Under the pieces are notes generated by a model. That model had not been told where the DNA came from and searched no databases. It saw only the letters and a list, made by a program, of their open reading frames with translations. Of a stretch of 64,000 nucleotides of DNA, positions 1 to 8,834 are shown in pieces. The position numbers and the translations under genes are program-made. Each line of letters begins with the position of its first letter. The stretch's first letter is position 1. This stretch comes from Acidobacteriota bacterium (GTDB taxonomy: Bacteria; Acidobacteriota; Terriglobia; Acidiferrales; UBA7541). The stretch is from NCBI GenBank assembly GCA_013289855.1, contig JABCZD010000007.1:62001-126000 (forward strand). Reading direction: 5' to 3'.

Positions 1-93
1 GCCGAGTAGCTTCCCCAGACGCACAAACGAGCTATCCACCCACTTGTGCTGCTCCACCGTGATGGGCAGCTTCGGCTTTGTGAGGCCAAACAC
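1..93 (-). CDS. 5' end of an unidentified protein, cut by the left edge
   Basis: A reading frame opens at a GTG (93-91) and stays open for 31 codons to the window edge. The visible N-terminus contains KPKLPITVEQHKWVD followed by a pattern of alternating hydrophobic and basic residues (F-V-R-L-G-K-L-L-G). It has no signal peptide and looks like the start of a soluble protein. The resemblance to short hypothetical proteins of Acidobacteriota is from memory only. No strong ribosome binding site precedes the GTG, so the true start could differ. No function can be assigned from 31 residues. Confidence 0.4.
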   Translation of the reverse strand, partial: MFGLTKPKLPITVEQHKWVDSSFVRLGKLLG

Positions 94-222
94 GGTACCG
101 TTATACCAGAGCACTCATCCGTATGCCTCGGTGGATCTATCGTGAAGCTGAATTCCGCAACCGCAACGAACAGCGCCTTGCGAGCACCGCAACTCCACAC
201 CTATAATCGCCTGTCGGTTTTT

Positions 223-251
223 GGTAGCACAGGCACTCCTGCCTGTGCACC
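223..251. repeat. Palindromic intergenic repeat, copy 1
   Basis: The sequence contains the inverted repeat GCACAGGCA-CTCC-TGCCTGTGC (227-248). Its left 16 bases, GGTAGCACAGGCACTC (223-238), recur in inverted orientation at 7676-7691. It sits in the 240-base gap between the edge gene and the GcvT-like gene. Nothing else is recognisable in 94-322. Confidence 0.7.
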
Positions 252-333
252 TTGAACACGAGCAACACCAACGCGATTGCCGTCGCGCGGATGCTCTTTA
301 GACGGCGTACCACCACAAGCGCCAGGAGCCCCA

Positions 334-1533
334 GTGCCAGTAGGAACCGCATTCCACGAACGCACCCTCGCCCTCTGCGAAAGCCTCAACTATCGCGAGT
401 GGTCCGGCTACTACACCGTCGGCGTTTACGAGATGCACCACGAGCACGAGTACAACGCCATTCGCAATTCCGCCGCGCTCATCGACATCTCTCCGCTCTT
501 CAAATATCGCGTCACCGGAAAAGACGCCACTAAATTTGTGAACCGCGTCATCACCCGCGACATCAACAAAGTTGCGATCGACCAGGTGATCTACTGCTGC
601 TGGTGCGATCCGCAAGGCCACGTCATCGACGACGGCACCATCACCCGCCTCGGCGAAAACGATTATCGCTGGACCGCCGCCGACCCCAGCTTGCGCTGGT
701 TCCAGCAAAACGCCTTTGGCCTGGACGTAGAAATCATCGACGTCTCCGAACACGTCGCCGCCCTGGCCGTGCAAGGCCCCACCTCCGGCCGTCTACTCAA
801 AGCCGTAACCAACTCGGACATCTCCAACCTGAAATATTTTCGCGTAACTCACAGCAAAATCGCCGGCGTTCCCGTGGACATCTCTCGCACCGGCTACACC
901 GGCGACCTCGGCTTCGAGATCTGGATGCCCTGGAAAGACGCGGTAAAAGTTTGGGACGCTCTGGTCACGAAAGGAAAAGCCTTCGACGTTCACCCCGCAG
1001 GCATGATCGCGCTGGACGTCGCGCGCGTCGAAGCCGGCTTAATCCTCATCGAAGTCGATTACACTTCCAGCAAAAAGGCGCTGATCGAATCGCAAAAATA
1101 TTCGCCCTCAGAAATCGGTCTGGGAAAATTAGTCGATCTGAAGAAAGAGAATTTCGTCGGTCGTGACGCATTAATTCGCGAAGCGAAGAAAGGTCCCGAA
1201 CGCGCGTTGGTCGGCCTCGAAATCAACTGGAACGAAGTAGAAGCCCTCTACGACAAAATGCACATGGCCCCGCAAGTTCCCAGCATGGCCTCCCGCGTCC
1301 CCGTCCCCGTCTACCGCAACGGCAAACACATCGGCAAAGCCACCAGCACCACATGGTCGCCAACGCTGAAAAAAATGATCGCGTTGGCCTCGGTAAATCG
1401 CGAGCACGCCACGCCCGGCACCACCCTGCAAGTAGAAATGACCGTAGAAGCTGTGCGCCACACCGTCTCGGCAAAAATAGTTCCAACGCCATTCTTCAAT
1501 CCGCCACGCAAAACCGCAACCCCAATTTCATAG
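334..1533 (+). CDS. Stand-alone aminomethyltransferase-like (GcvT family) protein
   Basis: About 399 residues. The folate-binding GCV_T domain fills roughly residues 1-270 (the frame includes VNRVITRD, the VQGPTSG signature and [13 protein letters not shown]), and the C-terminal barrel domain (GCV_T_C) roughly 285-390. Known relatives transfer a one-carbon unit from an amine or methyl donor to tetrahydrofolate. No other glycine-cleavage genes (gcvH, gcvP, lpd) are nearby, so it may instead be a demethylase-type paralogue. I chose GTG 334 because AGGAG lies at 324-328, five bases upstream, and the family-like sequence begins there. An in-frame ATG at 277 would add 19 residues with no family character. 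Confidence 0.85.
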   Translation: MPVGTAFHERTLALCESLNYREWSGYYTVGVYEMHHEHEYNAIRNSAALIDISPLFKYRVTGKDATKFVNRVITRDINKVAIDQVIYCCWCDPQGHVIDDGTITRLGENDYRWTAADPSLRWFQQNAFGLDVEIIDVSEHVAALAVQGPTSGRLLKAVTNSDISNLKYFRVTHSKIAGVPVDISRTGYTGDLGFEIWMPWKDAVKVWDALVTKGKAFDVHPAGMIALDVARVEAGLILIEVDYTSSKKALIESQKYSPSEIGLGKLVDLKKENFVGRDALIREAKKGPERALVGLEINWNEVEALYDKMHMAPQVPSMASRVPVPVYRNGKHIGKATSTTWSPTLKKMIALASVNREHATPGTTLQVEMTVEAVRHTVSAKIVPTPFFNPPRKTATPIS

Positions 1534-1612
1534 CGAAGGGGCGTTGGCGAAGTGCGACCACGGCCTCGTCCGCCGCATCTATACCGTGTGGTACAAAGCT
1601 CGGAGGGATTCC

Positions 1613-2389
1613 ATGGGCAAGCTCGACGGAAAAATCGCACTCATCACCGGCGGTAACAGCGGCATCGGACTGGCCACCGCGCAACTGTTCGTCAAAGAAG
1701 GCGCTTACGTTTACGTCACCGGGCGCACGCAGTCCAAGCTGGACGCAGCCGTAAAGAAAATCGGAACGGGCGGTCAGGGCGTCACAGGCGGACAGGGTGT
1801 GACCGGCGTGCAAGGCGACGTCGCCAAACTCGACGATCTCGATCGCCTCTTCGCGCAAATCAAAAAAGAAAAAGGCAAACTCGACATCGTCTTTGCCAAC
1901 GCTGGGATCGCCAAATACGCCCCACTCGGCGAAATTGACGAAGCCTTCTACGACAGTATTTTCGATGGCAACGTGAAAGGCCTGCTGTTCACGGTGCAAA
2001 AAGCTCTCCCGCTGCTCCCAGACGGCGCCTCCGTCATCCTCAACGCCTCAATCGTCGGCAGCAAGGGCCTTCCGGCCAACAGCGTTTATGCGGCCACCAA
2101 AGCGGCGATCCGCTCGTTCGCGCGCACCTGGACCACCGATCTCAAAGCCCGTAAAATTCGCGTCAACGCCATCAGCCCTGGGCCCATCGATACGGAAGGC
2201 TTGCGCGAACTCTTCGGCAGTTCCGCGGTGGGTCAGGAACGGCTGAAGAACATCAGCGCCATCGTTCCACTGGGCCGCCTGGGGCAACCGGAAGAAATCG
2301 CCAAAGCTGCGCTGTTCCTGGCTTCCGACGACAGCAGCTTTGTGACGGGGATCGAGTTGTTCGTGGACGGCGGCGTGGCGCAGGTGTGA
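1613..2389 (+). CDS. Short-chain dehydrogenase/reductase (SDR)
   Basis: 258 residues, a classical-SDR length. It shows the Rossmann cofactor motif TGGNSGIG (about residues 11-18), the NAG motif, a catalytic Ser in the NAS segment, the YAATK catalytic Tyr/Lys motif and a C-terminal GIELFVDGG. The substrate is unknown. The start at ATG 1613 is supported by CGGAGGGA at 1601-1608. Upstream in-frame codons (from 1544) run back through non-conserved sequence. Residues 53-70 consist of three copies of an 18-nucleotide unit ([18 protein letters not shown]) in the loop before the VQGDV segment, an apparent recent tandem expansion. The gene follows the GcvT-like gene by 79 bases. Confidence 0.9.
   Translation: MGKLDGKIALITGGNSGIGLATAQLFVKEGAYVYVTGRTQSKLDAAVKKIGTGGQGVTGGQGVTGVQGDVAKLDDLDRLFAQIKKEKGKLDIVFANAGIAKYAPLGEIDEAFYDSIFDGNVKGLLFTVQKALPLLPDGASVILNASIVGSKGLPANSVYAATKAAIRSFARTWTTDLKARKIRVNAISPGPIDTEGLRELFGSSAVGQERLKNISAIVPLGRLGQPEEIAKAALFLASDDSSFVTGIELFVDGGVAQV
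1769..1822 (+). repeat. In-frame tandem repeat, 3 x 18 nt, inside the SDR gene
   Basis: Units GGCGGTCAGGGCGTCACA (1769-1786), GGCGGACAGGGTGTGACC (1787-1804) and a diverged third (1805-1822) encode [12 protein letters not shown] and GVQGDV. The first two differ at third-base or near-silent positions, so the duplication is not brand new. Confidence 0.75.
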
Positions 2390-2500
2390 TTGGGGGTCTG
2401 ATCGGTCCTGGCGTGCTCACCGCGGAAATAACATCAGTGTCGCAGGCGCTGCACAGTTTACCCCAGCGTGTAAGCGCTGGGCGCGATCGCCACTACGCGA

Positions 2501-2523
2501 AGGAGCACCGGAGGTGCGGCACA
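2501..2523. repeat. Palindromic repeat with GCACCGGAGGTGC core, copy 1
   Basis: GAGCACCGGAGGTGCG lies in the convergent gap between the SDR gene and the amidohydrolase. The same 16-base string appears inverted at about 8614-8629. The 13-base core is a near-perfect palindrome. Confidence 0.5.
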
Positions 2524-2573
2524 TCCGTTGCTGCAAACCACCACTGATACAAACCATTCGTTATCGATGACTG

Positions 2574-4088
2574 TTAATTCGCCGCGGCGAACTTTTCCAC
2601 CGAAGAGAGCATTTCGTCCAGCGCAGCTCGATCGAGCAATCGGCCGCGCACCACTACGGCGCGAATCCGCGATGTGTTCTGAATGTCCGCCAGCGGGTCC
2701 GCATCCAGCAACACCAGGTCTGCAACTTTGCCTTTCTCAATCGTTCCCTGCGTCGCGCTCTTGCCCATGAATTCCGCGGCGCGAGACGTTGCGGACTGGA
2801 GCGCTTGCATCGGAGTCAACCCAGCGTGCACCAGCAGCGCAAGCTCGTCGTGCAAGCTGAATCCGGGATAAACAAACGGCGCAGCCGTATCCGTCCCGGC
2901 AAGAATCTTCACTCCAGCGACTTGCATTTCGCCAACCACATGCGCGGACTTCTCCATGAGTTCTTGTCGCAGTGGATAATCTCGCGCCTGCGCGGCGAGC
3001 GCGTCTTGCAGCGCCACTTTCTTCCAACGGTCGAACACCGCGCGCGGCACATACTTCACTCGCTGATCCGGCATATCGGCCAGGTTTCCTCGCCGATACG
3101 AATCTTCCTGCAACAGAATTAGTGTTGGAGTCTGCGACGTCCCATTCGCCACGAATTCCTGAAGCAGCGCGTGCGCACGTGCTTCAGAAAAACTTTGCAG
3201 CAGCTCCTGGGCCCAATCGAATTGCCGCGTGCGTGACGAAACATCTTTCTCTTTTCCCGCCGCCGCAAGAAACTGCTCGCGCATCAGTTTCGGCTCATTC
3301 GCGGAGCAAGCCCGCAGCACGCATGTCAGATGCTCTATGCTCTTCTGTCCTACTGCCGAAGCTTCCGCCGCGGTCACGCGATCCGGCACATGTCCGACAA
3401 AAGAAATATGTTCGCCCTTGCACGCCGCCGCGATCTGAAAATAAACGTCGCGGCTTAGGTGCGATTGCACCTTGATAAAATCGACGCCGCGTCGCACCAG
3501 GTCATGCACGTCTTGGGAAGCTTGCGCACCGTTGGTCACCACCAGCGCAGGCTGAAACGCCGGCGGATTGCCGTCGAGATACGGTCCCGCAAGATAGATG
3601 CGCGGCCCGAGCCGCTTCCCTTCTTCAATCTCACGGCGCAATGGCAGGAGCGAATCCAGGTAACCGCCCATATCGCGCACGGAAGTAATTCCATTCTCGA
3701 GCAGCAGCGGAATCATAAATTTGCGACTGCCGTCTGGCTCGCCCGCGCCGGTCAGATGCACGTGCATATCGGCCAATCCAGGAATCAGGAACTTTCCGCG
3801 CCCATCGACGATGGTGGCGTGGCGAGGAAGGTCCGCCGCCGCGTCGGAAGAAGTAATCGCAGCGATGCGATCGCGCACCAGCAACACGGTCATGTCCGGT
3901 TGCGGCGCCGCGCCCGTCCCGTCGATCAGCGTGACGTGAGTAATCGCCAGCGCGGATTCCTCGGGCAATTTGTGCTGCGCACAGGAGCACGCCAGCAAAC
4001 ATACAAGCACGCACGCGGCCACACGCGCGATTGCGGCCAGCGATAGTTTCGCCGCGCGCGTGTAGATCCTGTGATGAAAGGAGATCAC
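2574..4088 (-). CDS. Secreted/lipoprotein amidohydrolase (imidazolonepropionase/prolidase-like)
   Basis: 504 residues of the metal-dependent amidohydrolase superfamily. The N-terminus has a hydrophobic segment ending in LLACSCAQ, which looks like a lipobox. The frame then shows the entry strand (TLIDGTGAAP), the metal-binding HVHL (GLADMHVHL), later conserved His residues (VGHVP, IEHLT), the TDTAAPF Asp segment and the C-terminal KVADLVLLDADPL typical of the family. The start ATG overlaps the stop of the upstream aminopeptidase gene by four bases (ATGA), so the two are probably translationally coupled. Related enzymes cleave dipeptides such as X-Pro or cyclic amides; the exact substrate is unknown. 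Confidence 0.88.
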   Translation of the reverse strand: MISFHHRIYTRAAKLSLAAIARVAACVLVCLLACSCAQHKLPEESALAITHVTLIDGTGAAPQPDMTVLLVRDRIAAITSSDAAADLPRHATIVDGRGKFLIPGLADMHVHLTGAGEPDGSRKFMIPLLLENGITSVRDMGGYLDSLLPLRREIEEGKRLGPRIYLAGPYLDGNPPAFQPALVVTNGAQASQDVHDLVRRGVDFIKVQSHLSRDVYFQIAAACKGEHISFVGHVPDRVTAAEASAVGQKSIEHLTCVLRACSANEPKLMREQFLAAAGKEKDVSSRTRQFDWAQELLQSFSEARAHALLQEFVANGTSQTPTLILLQEDSYRRGNLADMPDQRVKYVPRAVFDRWKKVALQDALAAQARDYPLRQELMEKSAHVVGEMQVAGVKILAGTDTAAPFVYPGFSLHDELALLVHAGLTPMQALQSATSRAAEFMGKSATQGTIEKGKVADLVLLDADPLADIQNTSRIRAVVVRGRLLDRAALDEMLSSVEKFAAAN

Positions 4089-5275
4089 TGGTTCAAACGA
4101 TTGTACTTCTTTAAGACGGCCCGCAACTTATCGTGGGGCAAGGCGATCGCTTTGTGATTGTCGATTCCCGTCATGGTCTCCGCAGCGATCATGGCGTTGA
4201 CGACGGCCTCTTCCGTGGCCTGCACGGTGGCGGCAAACAAATCATCCATCTTGTCGTTCGGCAACATTCTTAAATCCACGACATGATCCACCGCCGCAGC
4301 GCCGGAATTCGCGGTGGAAAACGCGATAAAGATATCACCCGAGCCGTTGCCGGAAACACTGCCATCACGTCCGAGCCCCAAAGACACGCGCCGTGCCAAG
4401 CGCTTCAACTGATGCGCCACCAGCGGCGCGTCCGTGGCCACCACCACGATAATCGAGCCGCGCTCCGATCCGTCAAAGGGCGCCGCGGCGTACGCTGGGT
4501 CCTCCGAAATTTCCTTGCCGACCGGCACGCCCGCGATAATCAAGTTCGGCCGCCGTCCGTAATTGCACTGCACCAGCACGCCGACGGTGTATCCGCCGTC
4601 GCTGCCGGAAAGCTTTCGCGAAGAAGTTCCCGTGCCGCCCTTGAACTCGTTGCAGATCATTCCGGTGCCGCCGCCCACGTTGCCCTCCGGCACCGGTCCG
4701 GACTTCGCGGAATCAATCGCGCTGAAAACGTGTTCGGGCTTTACGTGAAAGCCGTTGATGTCGTTCAGCCAGCCGTCCCAGGTTTCCGCCACTACTGGCA
4801 GCGACCACCAATATTCCGTCGCGTCCGGCGCGCCGTGGCTGACGCGCCACTGAATCACCGCGTCGCGCACCACACCCACGCTGTGCGTGTTGGTAATCAT
4901 CACCGGACCCTCGAGGAATCCCGATTCTTCCACCCAGGTGGTGCCGGTCATTTCGCCGTTGCCGTTTTGCGAAAACCATCCCGCGAATACCGGATTGTTC
5001 ATGGAATTCGCTCCGCGCGGCAGCACGGCGGTGACGCCGGTGCGAATCGGTCCTTTTCCCACGACCAATTTTCCTTCGCCGGAAATGAGCGTGGTTTCGC
5101 CGACGAGGACGCCCGCGACGTCGGTGATGGCGTTGAATGGGCCAGGCGTGCCGTCGAACGGCACACCCAGATCACGCGCCCGCGACTTAGTCGCAGCATT
5201 CTGCTGCGCGGATGCCGCGCCAATCAGAGAGAAGAATAAGAGCGAAGTTGCAAGCGCGCGAATCCAAGTGTTCAT
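4085..5275 (-). CDS. P1-family (DmpA/BapA-type) L-aminopeptidase / D-esterase, secreted
   Basis: 396 residues with a signal peptide (about 1-23, ending ASAQ). The conserved GGGTGMICNEFKGG block (about 201-214) and the Gly273-Ser274 pair in RGSIIVVVATDAP match the family's autoproteolytic site, where the new N-terminal Ser becomes the nucleophile. These enzymes are Ntn-fold peptidases that release N-terminal residues from small peptides, including D- or beta-residues. The gene is first in a two-gene leftward operon with the amidohydrolase and is divergent from the S9 peptidase at 5473, which suggests an extracytoplasmic peptide-scavenging group. Confidence 0.92.
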   Translation of the reverse strand: MNTWIRALATSLLFFSLIGAASAQQNAATKSRARDLGVPFDGTPGPFNAITDVAGVLVGETTLISGEGKLVVGKGPIRTGVTAVLPRGANSMNNPVFAGWFSQNGNGEMTGTTWVEESGFLEGPVMITNTHSVGVVRDAVIQWRVSHGAPDATEYWWSLPVVAETWDGWLNDINGFHVKPEHVFSAIDSAKSGPVPEGNVGGGTGMICNEFKGGTGTSSRKLSGSDGGYTVGVLVQCNYGRRPNLIIAGVPVGKEISEDPAYAAAPFDGSERGSIIVVVATDAPLVAHQLKRLARRVSLGLGRDGSVSGNGSGDIFIAFSTANSGAAAVDHVVDLRMLPNDKMDDLFAATVQATEEAVVNAMIAAETMTGIDNHKAIALPHDKLRAVLKKYNRLNQ

Positions 5276-5472
5276 TGGTTACTCTTCTCCGGACATTCCG
5301 TTTATCTTCGCGCCATTGTAGCAAAGTGTTTGGAAGGCCAGACGTCTGAGCGGTTGGAAGGCGGATGACACTATTGGAACACCGTGTTGGAATATGGGAG
5401 GATTCGTGACAAGATTTGCTGTTCACAACCGCGCTGCAAATATTCGGACACACACAAACAGCTGGAGCATTC

Positions 5473-7572
5473 ATGAGCCGCCACATTCTGGGAACTGGGC
5501 TGGGAACTGCGATACGCTGCGCCACATTACTTCTGGCTGCTATATTTTTCCTGGCGCAGTTCGCGTTCGCGCAAAGCGCCGCGAAACATCCCATCACGTT
5601 TGACGATCTGATTCACATGCATCGCGTCGGCGGTCCCGCCATTTCTCCGGATGGCGCGTGGGTCGCTTACGCGGTTTCCACGCCCGACATGGACGCCAAC
5701 CGCAACGCCAGCAATATCTGGGCGGTGCGCACGGCGGGCGGCGACGCCGTGCAACTGACTAGCGGAGGACATGACTCTTCGCCGGTGTGGTCGCCGGACG
5801 GCAAGACGCTGGCGTTTCTTTCTTCGCGCGACGGCAATTCGCAGGTGTATTTTCTGCCGATGGATGGCGGCGAAGCTCGCGAGATGACGCACCTGTCCAC
5901 TGGCGCGGACATCGTGAAATTTTCGCCAGACGGAGAGACCATCGCCTTCACTTCCTCGGTTTATCCGGATTGCAAAGATGATGCGTGCAACAGCGCGCGC
6001 GATGCCGAGAAAGAAAAGTCCAAGGTGAAGGCGCGCGTCTACGAACAGCTTTTGTATCGCCACTGGACGCATTGGTCCGAGGGCAAACGCGCGCACCTAT
6101 TTGTAATGCCCGCGGACGGCAGCACCGCCCCGCGCGACCTGACCCCAGGCGCTAACTACGACGTGCCTCCAGACGAGCGCGGCGGCCCGGAAGACATAAA
6201 TTTTTCGCCAGATGGAAAGGAAATTTGCTTCACCGCAGTTACCGATAAAGTGGAAGCGCTCAGCACCAACGGAGATCTTTTTCTGGTGGCGGTGTCCGGC
6301 GGTGAAGCGAAACGCATTACCACTAATCCCGGCTTTGACGGCAATCCCGTCTACTCGCCGGATGGGAAGTACATCGCGTATCACGCGCAACTGACGCCAG
6401 TCGACGAGTCCGATCGCTGGCGCATCATTCTTTACGATCGGCAGTCTGGAAAAGCGCAGAGCTTGACGGACGGCTTCGATCGCAGCGCCGCGGAGCTGAC
6501 GTGGTCCGCGGACAGCAAGACTATTTTCTTCACCGCGGAAAACGAGACGCTCAATCCCGTCTACACCATTGCCGTACCAACGGACGCGGCAGGAGCTGGC
6601 GCCGAACCCAAGAAATTGATTGCCGACAGTTTCAATACTGGCATCACGTTGAGCGCGGACGGCAAGACACTGGCGTTCGAGCGCACCAGCCTGACCATGC
6701 CCGCGGAAGTATTTGTTGCGAATTCCGATGGCACGAATGTGCGGCAACTTTCGCACGCCAATGATGCGGCACTGGCGAAGCTGGAAATGAACGCTCCGGA
6801 AACGTTCTGGTTCACCGCCGCCGACGGGGTGAAAATTCAGGTCATCCTGGTACGGCCGCCGAATTTTGACGCCACGAAAAAATATCCGTTGCTGGTGTTG
6901 CTGCACGGCGGACCGGAAACGATGTGGTCCAACGCGTGGGGATATCGCTGGAACGCGCAGGTTTTTTCCGCGGCAGGTTACGTCAGCTTGTTGATTAATC
7001 GGCGCGGGTCCACGGGATACGGCCAGAAATTTACCGATGAGATCGCCGGGGATTGGGGCGGAAAAGCCTATAGCGACGTGATGACGGGTGTGGATTACGC
7101 GCTGAAGAAATATCCGTTCGCGGATGGCACGCGCATGGCGGCGGCCGGCGGCTCTTACGGCGGTTATATGGCGGATTGGATCGCCACGCATACGGGGCGG
7201 TTCAAGGCGATCATCAGCCACGCGGGCGTTTACGATTTGACGTCCATGTACGCTACCGAAGAGTTGTGGTTCAACGAGCACGATACGCCGGGAACGCCGT
7301 GGGGAAATCCAGAGGCGTACAAGAAATGGTCGGCGTCTGGGTACGCGGGGGAGCTTGGGAAATATAAGACGCCGACGCTAGTGGTGTGCGGGGAAAATGA
7401 TTTTCGCGTGCCGTATACGCAGTCGTTGGAATTCTTTAATACCTTGCAGCGTGAGGACGTGCCGTCGAAGTTGGTGGTGTTTCCGGATGAGGGGCATTGG
7501 GTGCTCAAACCGCAGAACGCGCAGTTTTGGTATAAGACGTTTCAGGATTGGTTGGCGACGTATTTGAAATAG
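5473..7572 (+). CDS. S9-family (prolyl oligopeptidase-like) serine peptidase, secreted
   Basis: 699 residues from ATG 5473, which is preceded by CTGGAG (5462-5467) and followed by a clear signal peptide (about 1-34, ending FAFAQ). Residues about 45-420 form a TolB/WD40-like propeller with repeated S-P-D-G motifs. The C-terminal alpha/beta hydrolase carries GGSYGGY with nucleophile Ser561, Asp643 in GENDFRVPY and His675 in DEGHW. Peptidases of this type act as acylaminoacyl or dipeptidyl peptidases. The gene lies divergent to the DmpA/amidohydrolase pair across a 197-base gap, consistent with joint use of proteinaceous substrates. Confidence 0.95.
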   Translation: MSRHILGTGLGTAIRCATLLLAAIFFLAQFAFAQSAAKHPITFDDLIHMHRVGGPAISPDGAWVAYAVSTPDMDANRNASNIWAVRTAGGDAVQLTSGGHDSSPVWSPDGKTLAFLSSRDGNSQVYFLPMDGGEAREMTHLSTGADIVKFSPDGETIAFTSSVYPDCKDDACNSARDAEKEKSKVKARVYEQLLYRHWTHWSEGKRAHLFVMPADGSTAPRDLTPGANYDVPPDERGGPEDINFSPDGKEICFTAVTDKVEALSTNGDLFLVAVSGGEAKRITTNPGFDGNPVYSPDGKYIAYHAQLTPVDESDRWRIILYDRQSGKAQSLTDGFDRSAAELTWSADSKTIFFTAENETLNPVYTIAVPTDAAGAGAEPKKLIADSFNTGITLSADGKTLAFERTSLTMPAEVFVANSDGTNVRQLSHANDAALAKLEMNAPETFWFTAADGVKIQVILVRPPNFDATKKYPLLVLLHGGPETMWSNAWGYRWNAQVFSAAGYVSLLINRRGSTGYGQKFTDEIAGDWGGKAYSDVMTGVDYALKKYPFADGTRMAAAGGSYGGYMADWIATHTGRFKAIISHAGVYDLTSMYATEELWFNEHDTPGTPWGNPEAYKKWSASGYAGELGKYKTPTLVVCGENDFRVPYTQSLEFFNTLQREDVPSKLVVFPDEGHWVLKPQNAQFWYKTFQDWLATYLK

Positions 7573-7675
7573 TTGCGTGGTTGAGATCGACGATTGCGCA
7601 GGACTGCTTGCATGGGCGAGGCGTTCGCTGGCGCTGCAGAAGGCGCACAGGCCCTTCGTTCCTCAGGATAAACAA

Positions 7676-7691
7676 GAGTGCCTGTGCTACC
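7676..7691. repeat. Inverted copy of the 16-base repeat at 223-238
   Basis: GAGTGCCTGTGCTACC is the exact reverse complement of GGTAGCACAGGCACTC at 223-238. It lies in the 219-base gap between the S9 peptidase and the next membrane-protein gene. The rest of that gap has no recognisable gene. Confidence 0.6.
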
Positions 7692-7791
7692 GAGGCGCAG
7701 TTTTGGTGTACGCGCGATTGTTCTTGCAATGCCCTTCCGTAGCGACTAGTCTCACTGCAATTAAATCCTGGAAAGTCGAGTCCCAACAAAT

Positions 7792-8535
7792 ATGGTTTCG
7801 CTGCCGCAGAACGTCGTGGTTGCTCGGCCGAGTGTGTTTACCGGCCGCAACGGGTTGGTGGACAGATACTTCTATTTCTGTATGGCGCTGTTGATCGCTG
7901 CGATTGTAGCGACCGGCTTTAGCCGCACTGTCAATCAGAATCTGTTGCATCCCGCCATTGCACGACCGCGAATCCTGTGGTTCCACGCCGGAGCGTTTAC
8001 CGGGTGGGTTTTGTTTTTTATTTTTCAATCCACGCTAGTGCGCACGCGAAACATCAAGTGGCATCAATTTTTCGGATGGTTTGGCGCGGCGCTTGCCACC
8101 GTAATGGTTGCGCTGGGAATCACGACGTCTATCGTCATGGGTCGTTTTGACGCTGTGCAGCTTCACCTGCCCGATCCGGCCTTTTTGAGCATTCCATTTC
8201 TCGACATGCTCTCGTTTGGTGTTTTGTTGGCGCTCGCCATTGCCTGGCGCAAAAAGCCCGACTGGCATCGTCCGTTGCTCTTCATGGCCACCTGCGCGCT
8301 GTTGGACGCGCCCTTTGGACGTTTTGATTTCCTCTTCAACAACAATCTTTTCTATCTGGCTCTGGACCTGGTAATGCTGCTGGGCGTGGCGCGCGATTTC
8401 CTGGTTAATCGGCGGGTGCACGCTGTGTATCGCTACGCGCTGCCGATATTGGTTGCCGCGCAAGGCTTGGCGATTTATCTTTGGCGCGGATCGCCGGCGT
8501 GGTGGTTGAGCGTTACGCACAAAATTTTGGGATAG
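7792..8535 (+). CDS. Multi-pass membrane protein of unknown function
   Basis: 247 residues with about six or seven hydrophobic segments (for example LLIAAIVATGF, GWVLFFIF, FGAALATVMVALGI, LDMLSFGVLLALAIAW, LALDLVMLLGVA, ILVAAQGLAIYLW). Histidines occur near membrane boundaries (W-F-H-A-G, K-W-H-Q-F-F-G-W), a pattern seen in DUF2306-like and haem-binding membrane proteins, but I cannot place it in a family. The segment is rich in aromatic residues. It is transcribed alone, 219 bases after the S9 peptidase. Confidence 0.75.
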   Translation: MVSLPQNVVVARPSVFTGRNGLVDRYFYFCMALLIAAIVATGFSRTVNQNLLHPAIARPRILWFHAGAFTGWVLFFIFQSTLVRTRNIKWHQFFGWFGAALATVMVALGITTSIVMGRFDAVQLHLPDPAFLSIPFLDMLSFGVLLALAIAWRKKPDWHRPLLFMATCALLDAPFGRFDFLFNNNLFYLALDLVMLLGVARDFLVNRRVHAVYRYALPILVAAQGLAIYLWRGSPAWWLSVTHKILG

Positions 8536-8613
8536 CCGCGCCGAGGCGATGGCTTCACCTCGTGTGTTTTACCATTGCGGGACACCTCCAATGCGGCCCG
8601 ACAACGGTTGTGT

Positions 8614-8629
8614 CGCACCTCCGGTGCTC
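8614..8629. repeat. Palindromic repeat with GCACCTCCGGTGC core, copy 2
   Basis: CGCACCTCCGGTGCTC is the inverse of the string at about 2503-2518. It lies in the 299-base convergent gap (8536-8834). That gap also holds the GC-rich stems CAGCCCTGGCGGGCTG and GCGCCTCCGGCGC and a degenerate copy of the GGGCACGGCATGCCGTGCCC palindrome. No gene was seen there. Confidence 0.5.
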
Positions 8630-8788
8630 GCGTTCTCTCCGCTTATCGCACCCAGCCCTGGCGGGCTGGGCTAAATTGTTCCGCGCCTCCGGCGCTGGGA
8701 TTTGCGCGACGATTACGGCTGACGCGCACATCTACATCTGGTCCCACTTACGCCCGGTTGATTGGTGCGCGGCATCGTCTCGAGGGAC

Positions 8789-8808
8789 GGGCACGGCATG
8801 CTGTACCC
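8789..8808. repeat. Degenerate copy of the 20-base palindrome at 9617-9636
   Basis: GGGCACGGCATGCTGTACCC differs from the perfect palindrome at 9617-9636 at two positions, and the flank (CAACGAAGTCGA against CTACGAAATCCGA) is also similar. This suggests a mobile or dispersed repeat unit larger than the palindrome. Confidence 0.65.
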
Positions 8809-8834
8809 CAACGAAGTCGACATCACGGTTGACA

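Noticed and set aside
6097..7281. Leftward 394-codon frame inside the S9 peptidase gene
   Set aside because: Antisense to a gene with the complete Ser/Asp/His triad. No recognisable protein.
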